Shown here in pieces: positions 13,208-24,147 of a stretch of DNA of 64,000 nucleotides (positions within the stretch are counted from its first letter, which is position 1; each line of letters begins with the position of its first letter). Below the pieces are notes generated by a model that worked only from the letters and a program-made list of their open reading frames with translations, searched no databases and had not been told where the DNA came from. A program made the position numbers and the translations under genes. This DNA is from CAYLSV01 sp964386435 (lineage in GTDB: Bacteria; Planctomycetota; Phycisphaerae; Tepidisphaerales; Tepidisphaeraceae): NCBI GenBank assembly GCA_964386435.1, contig CAYLSV010000003.1, positions 1-64,000 of the forward strand, written 5' to 3'.

Positions 13208-16200
13208 ATGGTTCAACTGAACACGGACGTGAACATGTCGCACGAGGCGACGAACATCGAGACCACCCTCGCCGCCGGCCGCTTGAGCCAAGCAGCCCGC
13301 GGCGTTCGCATCGTGGCCAACCGCCACGAATCCTTCGAGAACTTGGAGCAGCGCCGTTTGCTGACCGGCAGCGACCCGGTCGCCGTGCCCGGCACCTACG
13401 TCGCCGACGAGGGCAGCAGCATTATGCTCGACGGCTCGGGCAGCACCGATTCCGACGGCACGATCACGAGCTACGAGTGGGACTTGTTCCACAACCCGAG
13501 CTTCGGCTTCCGGCCGATGGTCACGGGCAGCGGCTTCCCGCTCAGCAGCGGTGACGATGGCGTCCGCAGCCTCGCTTTGCGCGTCACCGACAACGACGGC
13601 AACACCGACGTCGCCACCTTCGACGTGACGTTCAACAACGTCGCCCCGATCGTCACCTACACCGGCAACGGCAGCGTCGATGAAGGCGTCAGCTATGACC
13701 TCGCCTGGAGCGTCACCGACCCCGGCGACGACACGATCTCCGGCTTTCGCATCGACTGGGGCGACGGCAGCGGGATCGAGACCTTCGCCGCCGGCGACTC
13801 GTCGGCCAGCCACACCTTCGCCCAGCCCGGCACGTTCAACGTCGTGCTGACCACGGTCGACGAGGACGGCAACCACGCCGCCAGCGCGCACAGCGTCACC
13901 GTGAACAACGTCGTCCCGATCGTCACCGTCGGCGGCGACGAAACCGGCATTGAGGGCAGCCCGGCCGAGATCACGTTCAGCAGCCCGAACTTCGGCGACA
14001 ACATCTACGCCTACCTCGTCGATTGGGGCGACAACACCTACGACTACGTCGGCGGCCGGCTCAGCTCGCTGCGCCACATCTACGCCGACAACGGCAACTA
14101 CACCGTCACCGTCCGCGCCTTCGCCAACGACGGCGACATGGGCACCGCCACCCACGACATCTCGATCGCCAACGCCCTCCCGGCCCCCGCCACCAGCGCC
14201 GTGCCGCAAATCGCCATCGAGGAAGGCACCAGCGTCACGATCAACGGCCTGATCAACGACCCCGGCACCGCCGACACTCACACCTTCGGCTGGGCCGTGT
14301 TCAAGGACGGCGACCCGTTCACCCTGGCCGGCGGCGAGGCCGACGACCAGCAGGATTTGACGTTCGTCGCCCGTGAGGACGGCACGTACCACGTCCGCTT
14401 CGAAGTCACCGACGACGACGGCGGCAACGCCAGCGTCACGACCAGCACCTTCACCGTCACCAACGCCGCCCCCACCGTCGCCATCACCGGCAACCCGGGC
14501 AACGTCGACGAGGGCGTGGCCGTCAACCTCGGCTCCACCGTCACCGACCCCGGCACCAACAACGCCGCCCCGATTTACGCCTGGAGCGTCATCAAGGACG
14601 GCGTGGCCGTCGACCTCACCGGCGTCACCACCGACGCGGCGAACTTCGCCTTCACCCCGGTCGACAACGGCGCGTACGTCATCACCCTCACCGCCACCGA
14701 CGACGGCGGCGTGACCGGCAGCACGATGGCCAGCCTCACCGTCGACAACGCCAACCCCGTCGTCACGATCGGCAACCAGCCGAGCGGCAACGTCGACGAA
14801 GGCACCAGCGTCACGCTGAGCACGAGCGTCGTTGACGTCGACGCCGACCTCGCCGGCCTGACCTACCAGTGGTCGCTGACGCTCGACGGCAACCCCGTCA
14901 TCCTCGGCAGCGTGCCGAGCAACGGCGACTCCTTCACGTTCACCGCGGCGACCGAGGGCGATTACGTCGCCACCGTCGTCGTCACCGACAAGGACGGCGG
15001 CAGCCACACGGTCGCGAGCAACGCGATCACCACGGTCAACGCCGCCCCAACCGGCACGCTCACCGCCGACCAAACCGGCACCGAGGGCCAAGCCATCACC
15101 GCCAGCGTCGACGTGACCGACCCCGGCAACGACACGCTGCTCTACGCGTGGAGCCTGCAGAAGGACGGTCAAGCCGTCGACGTCAGCGGCCTGATTACCG
15201 ATCAAGCGAGCTTCACCTTCACTCCCGCCGACAACGGCACGTACCACGCCACCATCGTAGTCGACGACCAGGAAGGCGGCACCATCTCGGCGACGACCGC
15301 CCCGATCGTCGTCGCCAACGCCGCCCCGGGCGTCACGATCGACAACGTCCCAGCGAGCCCGGTCAACGAGGGCGACCTCGTCAGCCTCGCCAGCACCGTC
15401 AACGACGTCCTGGCCGACGCCAACCCGACTTACGCGTGGAGCGTGACGAAGGACGGCGACGCCTTCGCCACCGGCAGCAACGCCACCTTCGACTTCACCC
15501 CCGACGACAACGGCACCTATGCCGTGACCCTGACCGTCACCGACAAGGACGGCGGCGCGACGACCGAAACGGCCACCGTCACCGCCGTCAACGTCGCCCC
15601 GACCGCCGATGTCACCGGCGAGCCGATCGTCCAAACCTTCGAGGGCACGGCCGTCACGCTGTCGGCCGACGTGACCGACGTCGGCAGCGCCGACACCTTC
15701 ACCTACGCCTGGTCGCTCAAGAAGGACGGTGACTCGATCGACATCTCGGCCCTGACAACCGACGCCCAGACGTTCACCTTCACCCCGACCGACAACGGCA
15801 GCTACCTCGCCACCGTCGTTGTGACGGATGACGATTCGGGCAAGGTCACGAGCAGCAGCAGCGTGATCGCCATCGACAACGCCGAGCCGACCGGCAGCAT
15901 CAACGGCATCCCGTCGGGCAGCGTCGAGGAGGGCAACCTGCTCAGCCTCGCCGCAGTCGCCACCGACGCCGGCAGCGCCGACACCCACACCTACGCCTGG
16001 TCCGGCACCTACAACGACGGCCTCGGCGGCGGTGCCCAACCCATCGACCTGAGCAGCGTCACCACGACCGCCGCGATGTTCGAGTTCACCCCAATCGGCT
16101 CGGGCGATTACGTCTTCACCGTCACCATCACCGACGACGACGGCGGCACCGCGAGCGTCAACACCGGCGCGATCGCCGTGACCAACGCCGCCCCGACCGT

Positions 16201-19200
16201 CACCATCACCGGCGACGCCGTCACCCCCGACGAGGGCACCGCCGTGACCGTCAGCGCCGCCGCCACCGACATCGGCGGCGGGACGACGTTCACCTACGCC
16301 TGGACCCTCAAGAAGGACGGCGACCCCGTCGACGTCTCGGCGTTGACCACGGACGAGGCGAACTTCACATTCACCCCGACCGACAACGGCAGCTACCTCG
16401 CCAGCGTCGTCGTCACCGATCCGCAGAACGCCGCGACCACGGCGAACAGCCAAGCGATTGTCGTCGGCAACGCCGCCCCCGAGGCGTCGATCATCAACCC
16501 GGGCAGCGTCAACGAAGGTCAGGACCTCGTCTTCCAAGGCGGCGTCAGCGACGCCGGGGCAGCCGACACCCACACCTACGCCTGGACCCTCAAGAAGGAC
16601 GGCGTGGCCGTGGACCTCACCGGCGTCACGACCGACGCGGCGAACCTCACCTACACCACCCTCGACGACGGCGACTACGTCGCCGAGCTGACGGTCACGG
16701 ACGACGACGGCGACAGCGACGTCTTCACCGCCGCCGCCGTGAGCGTGGCCAACCTCGCCCCGACCGGCACCGCCCAGGTCGGCACCGCCGGCCCGAACTA
16801 CAACGAGGGCGGCGTCATCACCAGCAGCGCCAGCGCCAGTGACATCGCCGCCGACACGCTCAGCTACGCCTGGACCGTGCTCAACGGCATCGGCGACCCG
16901 GTGGATCTCTCGACCCACACCACCGACGCCGCGAGCTTCGACTTCACGCCCGCCGACAACGGCAGCTACACCATCAAGGTGACCGTCTCCGACGAGGACG
17001 GCGGCAGCGTCGAGCTGACGGCCGGCAACATGACGGTCGACAACGTCGCCCCCACCGCGACGATCAGCAGCGACCCGGTCAACGCCACCGAGACGGCCCC
17101 GGTCAGCTTCACGGCGAACGTGGTCGATCCCGGCAGCGACGACACGCACAGCTACTCCTGGACGATCACCAAGGACGGCAGCAACTACGGCAACTTCGCC
17201 ACCACGCAGCCGACCATCACGTTCACCCCCGCCGACAACGGCAACTACCAGGTGAGCCTGACCGTCTTCGACGACGACGGCGCCACCGGCACCGCCAGCA
17301 GCGGCACGTTCGCCGTCGCCAACGCCAAGCCGATCGTCACCGCCACGATCACCGCCCCGCAGGACGCCGAGGAAGGCGACAACCTCCTCGTCAACGCCAG
17401 CGTGACCGACGGGGCCGGCGACACCCACACGATGGACTTCTCGCTGTGGCTCGTCGATCCGCAGGGCGGCCCGGCGACCATGGTCCAGAGCGTGACCGGC
17501 GTGATCGGCAACAGCCACACGTTCGTCGCCCCGGACAACGGCACGTTCTACGCCGAGGTCAAAGCCCGCGACGACGAGGGCCTGCTCAGCGACCCGGTCG
17601 CCACGAGCCAGGTCAGCGTCACCAACGTCGACCCGATTGCCGCGATCATCGGCGCCCCCGGCAACGCGATCAACGAGGGCGATGCCGTCAACCTTGCCGC
17701 CGACGTCACCGACGCCGGCAGCGCCGACACCCACAGCTACGCCTGGACCCTCACCAAGGACGGCGTGGCGTACGACCCGCAAATCGCGCTGGACACCGCG
17801 AACCTCGCCTTCAACCCCGGCGACAACGGCACGTTCATCGCCAGCCTGACCGTCACGGATGACGACGGCGGCAGCGTCATTGCCACGCCGGTGACGATCA
17901 CCGTCGAGAACCTCGCCCCCGTCCCGACGATCACCGGCACCGCCGGCAGCATCGACAACAGCATCGACGAGGGCACCACCATCAGCCTCACCGCCGACGC
18001 CGGCGACGCGGGTCTTGATGACACCCACACCTTCGCCTGGACCGTGAGCAAGAACGGCACGGCCGACTTCGCCACCGGCACGGGCATGGTCTTCAGCTTC
18101 ACGCCCGACGACGACGGCACGTACGTCGCCACCGTCACCGCCACCGACGACGACTCCGCGGTCGGCACCGCCAACGTGAGCATCAACGTCGACAACGCCG
18201 CCCCGACCGCCGCCATCACCGGCACGCCGACCGGCACCGTCGACGAGGGCAGCGAAATCGGCTTCGCCGTCACCGTCGCCGATGCAGGCAGCGCCGACAC
18301 CCACAGCTATCTGTGGAGCGTCACCAAAGACGGTGCGAACTACGACCTCACCGGCTTCGGCACCACCAACGACACCTTCGCCTTCATCCCCGACAACCAG
18401 GGAACCTACGTCGTCAGCGTCGCCGTCACCGACGACGACAACGGCACGGTCACGGTGAACACGACCGACATCACGGTCATCAACGCCGCCCCAACGGTCG
18501 GCATCTCCGGCGACACCGTGACGCCCGACGAGGGCACGCCGTTCACCCTCACCGCCAGCGTCAACGACGCCGGCGACACCGGCCACACCTTCGCCTGGAC
18601 GCTGACCAAGGACGGCGTCGCCGTCGACCTCACGGCCGTCACGAGCGACCAGCAGTCGTTCACCTACACGCCGACCGACGAGGGCGCTTACGTCGCCAGC
18701 GTCAGCGTCGACGACACCGAGGGCGGCGTCACCGCCGTCGACAGCGCGACCATCGCCGTCAGCAACGTGCCGGCCGTCGTCACGCTCACCGACGCCGCGT
18801 TCGGCGACGAGGGCACCACCCTCACCTTCAGCGCCGCCGCCACCGACGCCGGCACCGACGACTCCCACACCTACAACTGGCGCCTGTTCAAGGGCGGCGT
18901 CGAGCTGGACCTCACCGGCGTCACGATCGACCAGTCGAGCTTCAGCTACGACACCACCGACGATGGCGCCTACGTCGCCCGTGTCACCGTCAACGACGGC
19001 ACCGACGACACTGTCGAGGACAGCAACCTGATCCTCGTCTCCAACGTCGCACCGACCGCCACGGTCAGCGACAGCGGCGATGACACCGAAGGCCAGCTGC
19101 TGACCTTCACCGCCAGCGCCAGCGACGCCGGCACCGACGACACGTTCAGCTACGCCTGGACGCTGACCAAGGACGGCAACGCCGTCGACTTGACCAACGC

Positions 19201-22200
19201 GACCACCGACGGCCAGTTCTTCAGCCATGCCGCCACCGACGAGGGCAGCTACGTCGCCACGGTCGTCGTCACCGACGACGACGGCGGCAGCGTCACCTCG
19301 ATCAGCCGCACGGTGGTCGTCAGCAACGTCGCCCCGAGCGTGACGATCAACGGCGTCCCAACCGGCAACGTCGATGAGGGCACGCCGATCACCTTCACCG
19401 CCGCCGCCACCGATCCGGGGGCCGACGACACGCTGACCTACACCTGGTTCGTCGAGGAGGCCATGATCCCAATCGACCTGACTGGCGTCACGACCGATCA
19501 GCCGACGTTCACCTTCACCCCGCCGGACCAGGGCGTCTACGACATCTACGTCACCGTCAGCGACGGCACGACCAGCACCATGGCCTGGGAGGCGATCGTC
19601 GCCGTCAACGTTGCCCCTGGCGTCGTCGTCAACGTCGCCCCCGGCACCGCCGTCGACGCCGGCACCGAGGTCACCTTCGGCACCGTCGTCACCGACGCCG
19701 CCGACGACACCAGCTTCACATTCAACTGGACGCTGAGCAAGGACGGCCAGCCCGTCGACCTTACCGGCATCACGACGACGAACGACTCGCTCGTGGTGAA
19801 CCTGCCCGGCCGCGGCGAGTACGTCGCGACCGTCAGCGTCGACGACGGCGAGGGTGGCGTGAGCCAGGCGATGAGCCAGCCGGTCGTCGCCGCCAACGTC
19901 GCCCCAACGGTGAGCGTCGTCGACGCCCAGCCCGGCGACGAGGGCGTGACCCTCAGCTTCGCCGCCACGGCCAGCGATTCGCCCGATGAGACGCTGAGCT
20001 ACCGCTGGGAGCTGTACAACAACGGCCTTCGCGTCGACCTGACCGGCGTCACCACCGACGCGGCGACGTTCAACTACGTCACCCGTGACGACGGCGCGTA
20101 CTACGCCTTCGTCGTCGTCGGCGACGGCGACACCGACACCGTCGGCACCAGCGCGACCGTCGTGGTGGCCAACGTCGCCCCGACGGCCGTCGTCGCCGAC
20201 AACGGCGACACGACCGAGGGCGGCCTCATGGCCTTCACGGCCACCGCGTCCGACGTCGGCCTCGACGACACCTTCACCTACGCGTGGACGCTGACCAAGG
20301 ACGGCGACCCCGTCGACCTCTCGGCGTACAACACCGGCGGCAGCCTCCTCGAGGTCGACGCCGGCGGCGACGGCAGCTACGTCGCCACCGTGGTCGTCAC
20401 CGACGACGACGGCGACGCCGTCACCGAAACCAGCCGCACGCTCGTCGTCACCAACGCCGCCCCGAGCGTCGTCGTCACCGGAGCCCCGGTCGGCAACGCG
20501 AACGAGGGCGTGCAAATCAACCTCCTCGCCGACGCCATCGACGCCGGCGGCGATCCGATGACGTTCGCCTGGTCGCTGACCAAGGACGGCGACCCCGTCG
20601 ATCTCACCGGCACGACCACCGACGCGACGGCCTTCAGCTTCACGCCCGACAACGAGGGCGCGTTCGTCGCCACCGTCGTCGTCAGCGACGGCCTCGACTC
20701 GACGCAGGTCGTCTCGACGATCACCGTCGTCAACGTCGCCCCGACCGTCGCCGTCGCCGTCCACCCCGGCACGAGCGTCAACGAAGGCGACCAGGTCCTG
20801 TTCGGCACGCTCGTCACCGACGCCCCGGCCGACACGAGCTTCACCTACCAGTGGAGCCTGACCAAGGACGGCCAGCCCGTCGACCTGACCGGCGTCAACA
20901 CCAACCTGCCGACGCTGACTTACAACGTGCCCGACAACGGCGATTACGTCGCCAGCGTCGTCGTCACCGACAGCGCCAGCGCCAGCACCACGGCCACCAG
21001 CGCCACGGTCACGGCCGGCAACGTCGCGCCGACGAGCGTCGTCCTCGACGCCAACAACAGCCCGGCCGAAGGCGACAGCCTCGCCTTCACCGTCAACCCG
21101 AGCGACGCCGGCAGCGACGACACGTTCACCTACAGCTGGCGTCTGTTCCGCGACAACACGCCGCTGAACCTCGACAACGTGACCAGCGACGGCCCGACGC
21201 TGCAGTACACCGCCGATCAGGACGGCGTCTACCTCGCCCGAGCCACCGTGACCGACAAGGACGGCGCGAGCGTGACCAACGACAGCGTCGCCGTCGTCGT
21301 CACCAACGCCGCCCCGACCGTCACGATCAACGGCAACACGACGGCCGACGAGGGCGACCTCGCCAGCTTCGCCGCCGTGGTCAGCGACGCCGGCACGCTC
21401 GACACGCACACCTACCAGTGGAGCGTGACGAAGGACGGCCAGGCGTTCGACCTCAGCGGCGTCAACACGACCGGCGCGAGCTTCGACTTGCCGCTGGGCG
21501 ACGACGGCAACTACGAGGTCACCGTCGCCGTCACCGACGGCATCGACGGCGCCACCACGTCGCAAACCATTGCCGTCAGCAACGCCGCCCCGACCGTTAC
21601 GCTCGATTCGATCCCGACCGTGAACGAAGGCGAGCTCTACCTCCTCTCGGCCACGGCCAACGATCCGGGCAACGACGACATGAGCTTCATCTGGGAGATT
21701 TCACAGGGCGGCAACGTCGTCGACAACTTCACGACCCCGGCGAACACGCTGGGCTACACCCCGGCCGACGACGGCGTCTACGACGTCAAGGTCTGGGCGA
21801 CCGACGGCACCCTGACCGGCGGACCCGGCATGGGCACGCTCACCGTGGCCAACCTCGCCCCCGCCGCTTCGATCACCGGCCCGGCCGGCGTCGACGCGGG
21901 GCAGCAGATTTCGCTCGCCGCCGTCGCCAGCGACGTCGCCGCCGACACCCTCGGCTACGCCTGGAGTGCCACCCTCGGCGGCAACGCCGTGGACCTCTCC
22001 GGCGTCACCACCGACGGCGAGAACTTCGCGTTCACCACGAACACGACCGGCGATTACACGTTCACCGTCACCGTCAATGATGAAGACGGCGGGCAGGCGG
22101 TCGTCGACAAGATCGTCCGCGTCGAGAACGCCGCCCCGACCGTGGTGATCAACGGCCTGCCGGGCGTCAAGGATCCGGCATTGCAGGAGGGCGACACCCT

Positions 22201-23944
22201 CGTCCTGACCGCCAACGCCGCCGACAACAGCGGCATCGCCAGCTATGCCTGGACCGCCACGATCGACGGACAGGCCATCGACATGACGGGCTTGGTCACC
22301 AACGGTGGTACGACGCTGAGCGTGCCGTTCACCGACGCCGGCACCTTCGCCGCCAGCGTGACCGTGGCCGACAACGACGGCCTGACGGCCACCGCCACGA
22401 CGGGCGACATCATCGTTGAGAACGCCGACCCGACGGTGGCGATCACCGCCCCGACCGGCAGCCTCAACGAAGGCGACGACCTGACGTTCACGGCCGCCGT
22501 GAACGACGCCGGCAACGACCCGGTGGTGGTCCAGTGGCGGGTCGAGGTCGACGGCCAAGCCATCAGCCTCGCCAACACCTCGGGCACCACACTGGTCGTG
22601 CCCGACGCCCCTCAGGGCAGCTACGTCGTGAGCCTGACGGCCAGCGACGGCCAGGGCGGCAGCGCCTTGGAGACGGCAACCGTCAGCGTCGACAACGTCG
22701 CCCCGACCATCAGCGTCAACCAACCGGCCGCCGCCCTGTTCGGCAGCACTGTGATGACGACGATCGGCGTGGCCGACGAGGTCGACGTGCCGACAATCAA
22801 CTGGCAGGTGACGCTCAACACCGTCACCGTCGCCAGCGGCATTGGCAAGAACGTCAGCTTCGACGCCACCGCCGAGGGCACGTACACCATCTCGGCCACG
22901 GCCGACGACGGCGACGCCCAGGTCGGCGATTCGATCGACGTGGTCATTGCCAACACGGCACCGACGCTGGTTGTCGACGCCCCGCAGTTCGCCGCGGTCC
23001 GCAATTTCGGGCACGCCTTCTCGGCGAGCGTCGTCGACCCCGAGGGCTTTGCCTCGATCACGTGGGACTACGGCGACGGCACGACTGAGACGTTCACCGG
23101 CGGCGACGCCGAGGCCCTCTCGCCGAGCCACGCCTACGCGGCCGACGGCACCTACGCGGTGAGCGTCTCCGTGACCGACACCGGCGGCCTGACGGCGACC
23201 GACTCGACGAGCGTCACGGCGGTGGGCATGGCCTACCTGCCGGACCCGATGAACCCGGTGAGCAGCCTGACGAGCACGCAGGACTACATGCTCGCCATCG
23301 GCGGCACGAGTGCGGACAACACGTTCGGCATCCGCCGCCTGTCCAACGGTCGGCTCAAGGTCGAGATCGACGGCAGCGAGGACAACCGCAGCTTCGCCCC
23401 CGGCCGCGTGGTCATCCGCGTCGGCGGCGGCGACAACTCGGCCACCGTCCAGAGCAACGTCGTGACGCCGCTGGTCTACCACGGCAACTCGGGCCAGGAC
23501 CGCGTGATCGGCGGCGGGGCCGGGGACATCATCCTCGGCCACGGCGGCAACGACCACCTCAACGGCGGCAACGCCCGCGACATCGTGGTCGGCGGCGACG
23601 GCTTCGACTATCTCGAAGGCGGCACCGGCGAGGACCTGCTCCTCGGCGAACGCCTGCACTGGAGCGACGACCCTGTCGCGCTGCGGGCCATCCAACGCGA
23701 GTGGCTCCGCACCGACCGCGACGCCGACTTCCGGTTCAACGCCATCAGCAAGCCGAACGTCGCCGGCCTCAACGGCACGTACAGCGTCAACAACGGCAGC
23801 GTCTTCGACGACGGCCAGACCGACACCATGGTCGGCGACGTCTTCGGCAACAACGCCAACGACGACGACGTGTTCATTACCCCCACCAACGGCAACGACA
23901 TCGCCTACGACGCCCGCGGCGACGACCAGGTCTTCGCCGTCTAA
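13208..23944 (+). CDS. Giant surface protein with LEPR-XLL N-terminus, about 34 Ig/PKD-like repeats and RTX-type end
   Basis: About 3,578 residues. The start is taken as ATG 13208. Around residue 45 the motif ENLEQRRLLTGS matches the LEPR-XLL signal found near the N-terminus of giant planctomycete exported proteins; no ordinary signal peptide precedes it. From about residue 140 onward the protein is a tandem array of domains of roughly 85-95 residues. Each runs (N)xAPTVTI..., then EG, TYAW(T/S)L-KDG, F(T)FTPxDNG-Y and V(V)VTDDDGG. Counting the NAAP/NVAP-like linkers gives about 34 units. The end (about 3,350-3,560) carries RTX-like calcium nonapeptides (VIGGGAGDIILGHGGNDHLN, GGDGFDYLEGG). It is probably an adhesin or surface-layer fibre. 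Nearly identical unit-level codons imply expansion by duplication. Confidence 0.9.
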   Translation: MVQLNTDVNMSHEATNIETTLAAGRLSQAARGVRIVANRHESFENLEQRRLLTGSDPVAVPGTYVADEGSSIMLDGSGSTDSDGTITSYEWDLFHNPSFGFRPMVTGSGFPLSSGDDGVRSLALRVTDNDGNTDVATFDVTFNNVAPIVTYTGNGSVDEGVSYDLAWSVTDPGDDTISGFRIDWGDGSGIETFAAGDSSASHTFAQPGTFNVVLTTVDEDGNHAASAHSVTVNNVVPIVTVGGDETGIEGSPAEITFSSPNFGDNIYAYLVDWGDNTYDYVGGRLSSLRHIYADNGNYTVTVRAFANDGDMGTATHDISIANALPAPATSAVPQIAIEEGTSVTINGLINDPGTADTHTFGWAVFKDGDPFTLAGGEADDQQDLTFVAREDGTYHVRFEVTDDDGGNASVTTSTFTVTNAAPTVAITGNPGNVDEGVAVNLGSTVTDPGTNNAAPIYAWSVIKDGVAVDLTGVTTDAANFAFTPVDNGAYVITLTATDDGGVTGSTMASLTVDNANPVVTIGNQPSGNVDEGTSVTLSTSVVDVDADLAGLTYQWSLTLDGNPVILGSVPSNGDSFTFTAATEGDYVATVVVTDKDGGSHTVASNAITTVNAAPTGTLTADQTGTEGQAITASVDVTDPGNDTLLYAWSLQKDGQAVDVSGLITDQASFTFTPADNGTYHATIVVDDQEGGTISATTAPIVVANAAPGVTIDNVPASPVNEGDLVSLASTVNDVLADANPTYAWSVTKDGDAFATGSNATFDFTPDDNGTYAVTLTVTDKDGGATTETATVTAVNVAPTADVTGEPIVQTFEGTAVTLSADVTDVGSADTFTYAWSLKKDGDSIDISALTTDAQTFTFTPTDNGSYLATVVVTDDDSGKVTSSSSVIAIDNAEPTGSINGIPSGSVEEGNLLSLAAVATDAGSADTHTYAWSGTYNDGLGGGAQPIDLSSVTTTAAMFEFTPIGSGDYVFTVTITDDDGGTASVNTGAIAVTNAAPTVTITGDAVTPDEGTAVTVSAAATDIGGGTTFTYAWTLKKDGDPVDVSALTTDEANFTFTPTDNGSYLASVVVTDPQNAATTANSQAIVVGNAAPEASIINPGSVNEGQDLVFQGGVSDAGAADTHTYAWTLKKDGVAVDLTGVTTDAANLTYTTLDDGDYVAELTVTDDDGDSDVFTAAAVSVANLAPTGTAQVGTAGPNYNEGGVITSSASASDIAADTLSYAWTVLNGIGDPVDLSTHTTDAASFDFTPADNGSYTIKVTVSDEDGGSVELTAGNMTVDNVAPTATISSDPVNATETAPVSFTANVVDPGSDDTHSYSWTITKDGSNYGNFATTQPTITFTPADNGNYQVSLTVFDDDGATGTASSGTFAVANAKPIVTATITAPQDAEEGDNLLVNASVTDGAGDTHTMDFSLWLVDPQGGPATMVQSVTGVIGNSHTFVAPDNGTFYAEVKARDDEGLLSDPVATSQVSVTNVDPIAAIIGAPGNAINEGDAVNLAADVTDAGSADTHSYAWTLTKDGVAYDPQIALDTANLAFNPGDNGTFIASLTVTDDDGGSVIATPVTITVENLAPVPTITGTAGSIDNSIDEGTTISLTADAGDAGLDDTHTFAWTVSKNGTADFATGTGMVFSFTPDDDGTYVATVTATDDDSAVGTANVSINVDNAAPTAAITGTPTGTVDEGSEIGFAVTVADAGSADTHSYLWSVTKDGANYDLTGFGTTNDTFAFIPDNQGTYVVSVAVTDDDNGTVTVNTTDITVINAAPTVGISGDTVTPDEGTPFTLTASVNDAGDTGHTFAWTLTKDGVAVDLTAVTSDQQSFTYTPTDEGAYVASVSVDDTEGGVTAVDSATIAVSNVPAVVTLTDAAFGDEGTTLTFSAAATDAGTDDSHTYNWRLFKGGVELDLTGVTIDQSSFSYDTTDDGAYVARVTVNDGTDDTVEDSNLILVSNVAPTATVSDSGDDTEGQLLTFTASASDAGTDDTFSYAWTLTKDGNAVDLTNATTDGQFFSHAATDEGSYVATVVVTDDDGGSVTSISRTVVVSNVAPSVTINGVPTGNVDEGTPITFTAAATDPGADDTLTYTWFVEEAMIPIDLTGVTTDQPTFTFTPPDQGVYDIYVTVSDGTTSTMAWEAIVAVNVAPGVVVNVAPGTAVDAGTEVTFGTVVTDAADDTSFTFNWTLSKDGQPVDLTGITTTNDSLVVNLPGRGEYVATVSVDDGEGGVSQAMSQPVVAANVAPTVSVVDAQPGDEGVTLSFAATASDSPDETLSYRWELYNNGLRVDLTGVTTDAATFNYVTRDDGAYYAFVVVGDGDTDTVGTSATVVVANVAPTAVVADNGDTTEGGLMAFTATASDVGLDDTFTYAWTLTKDGDPVDLSAYNTGGSLLEVDAGGDGSYVATVVVTDDDGDAVTETSRTLVVTNAAPSVVVTGAPVGNANEGVQINLLADAIDAGGDPMTFAWSLTKDGDPVDLTGTTTDATAFSFTPDNEGAFVATVVVSDGLDSTQVVSTITVVNVAPTVAVAVHPGTSVNEGDQVLFGTLVTDAPADTSFTYQWSLTKDGQPVDLTGVNTNLPTLTYNVPDNGDYVASVVVTDSASASTTATSATVTAGNVAPTSVVLDANNSPAEGDSLAFTVNPSDAGSDDTFTYSWRLFRDNTPLNLDNVTSDGPTLQYTADQDGVYLARATVTDKDGASVTNDSVAVVVTNAAPTVTINGNTTADEGDLASFAAVVSDAGTLDTHTYQWSVTKDGQAFDLSGVNTTGASFDLPLGDDGNYEVTVAVTDGIDGATTSQTIAVSNAAPTVTLDSIPTVNEGELYLLSATANDPGNDDMSFIWEISQGGNVVDNFTTPANTLGYTPADDGVYDVKVWATDGTLTGGPGMGTLTVANLAPAASITGPAGVDAGQQISLAAVASDVAADTLGYAWSATLGGNAVDLSGVTTDGENFAFTTNTTGDYTFTVTVNDEDGGQAVVDKIVRVENAAPTVVINGLPGVKDPALQEGDTLVLTANAADNSGIASYAWTATIDGQAIDMTGLVTNGGTTLSVPFTDAGTFAASVTVADNDGLTATATTGDIIVENADPTVAITAPTGSLNEGDDLTFTAAVNDAGNDPVVVQWRVEVDGQAISLANTSGTTLVVPDAPQGSYVVSLTASDGQGGSALETATVSVDNVAPTISVNQPAAALFGSTVMTTIGVADEVDVPTINWQVTLNTVTVASGIGKNVSFDATAEGTYTISATADDGDAQVGDSIDVVIANTAPTLVVDAPQFAAVRNFGHAFSASVVDPEGFASITWDYGDGTTETFTGGDAEALSPSHAYAADGTYAVSVSVTDTGGLTATDSTSVTAVGMAYLPDPMNPVSSLTSTQDYMLAIGGTSADNTFGIRRLSNGRLKVEIDGSEDNRSFAPGRVVIRVGGGDNSATVQSNVVTPLVYHGNSGQDRVIGGGAGDIILGHGGNDHLNGGNARDIVVGGDGFDYLEGGTGEDLLLGERLHWSDDPVALRAIQREWLRTDRDADFRFNAISKPNVAGLNGTYSVNNGSVFDDGQTDTMVGDVFGNNANDDDVFITPTNGNDIAYDARGDDQVFAV

Positions 23945-23978
23945 CCCCCAACCCCCCACCACCATTCTCAAACCCCGC

Positions 23979-24009
23979 AAGGGCCCGGCTGCCTCGGCAC
24001 CGGGCCCTT
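23979..24009 (+). terminator. Hairpin terminator after the giant gene
   Basis: AAGGGCCCGG and CCGGGCCCTT form a perfect 10-bp stem around CTGCCTCGGCA, starting about 35 bases after the stop codon. There is no long T-tract, as is usual in GC-rich genomes. Confidence 0.75.
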
Positions 24010-24147
24010 CGGCGTGCGCGGCCGACACTCACACCAATGCCCCTGATCGCGGCAATGCGGCTGATCCCACCTTCGACGCATCCCACGACAGTTTGGGTTT
24101 TTGCGACGTTCGCTGGTCGGGAGGTGTCGGCCGCGGTGAGCGCTGGG

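Noticed and set aside
13157..21565. Antisense open frame of about 2,800 codons opposite the giant gene (and another of 775 codons at 21701-24028)
   Set aside because: The frame is open because the sense gene uses GAC/GTC/GCC-type codons whose complements lack stops; its translation is monotonous G/V/D/R-rich without any domain. It is a shadow of the repeats.
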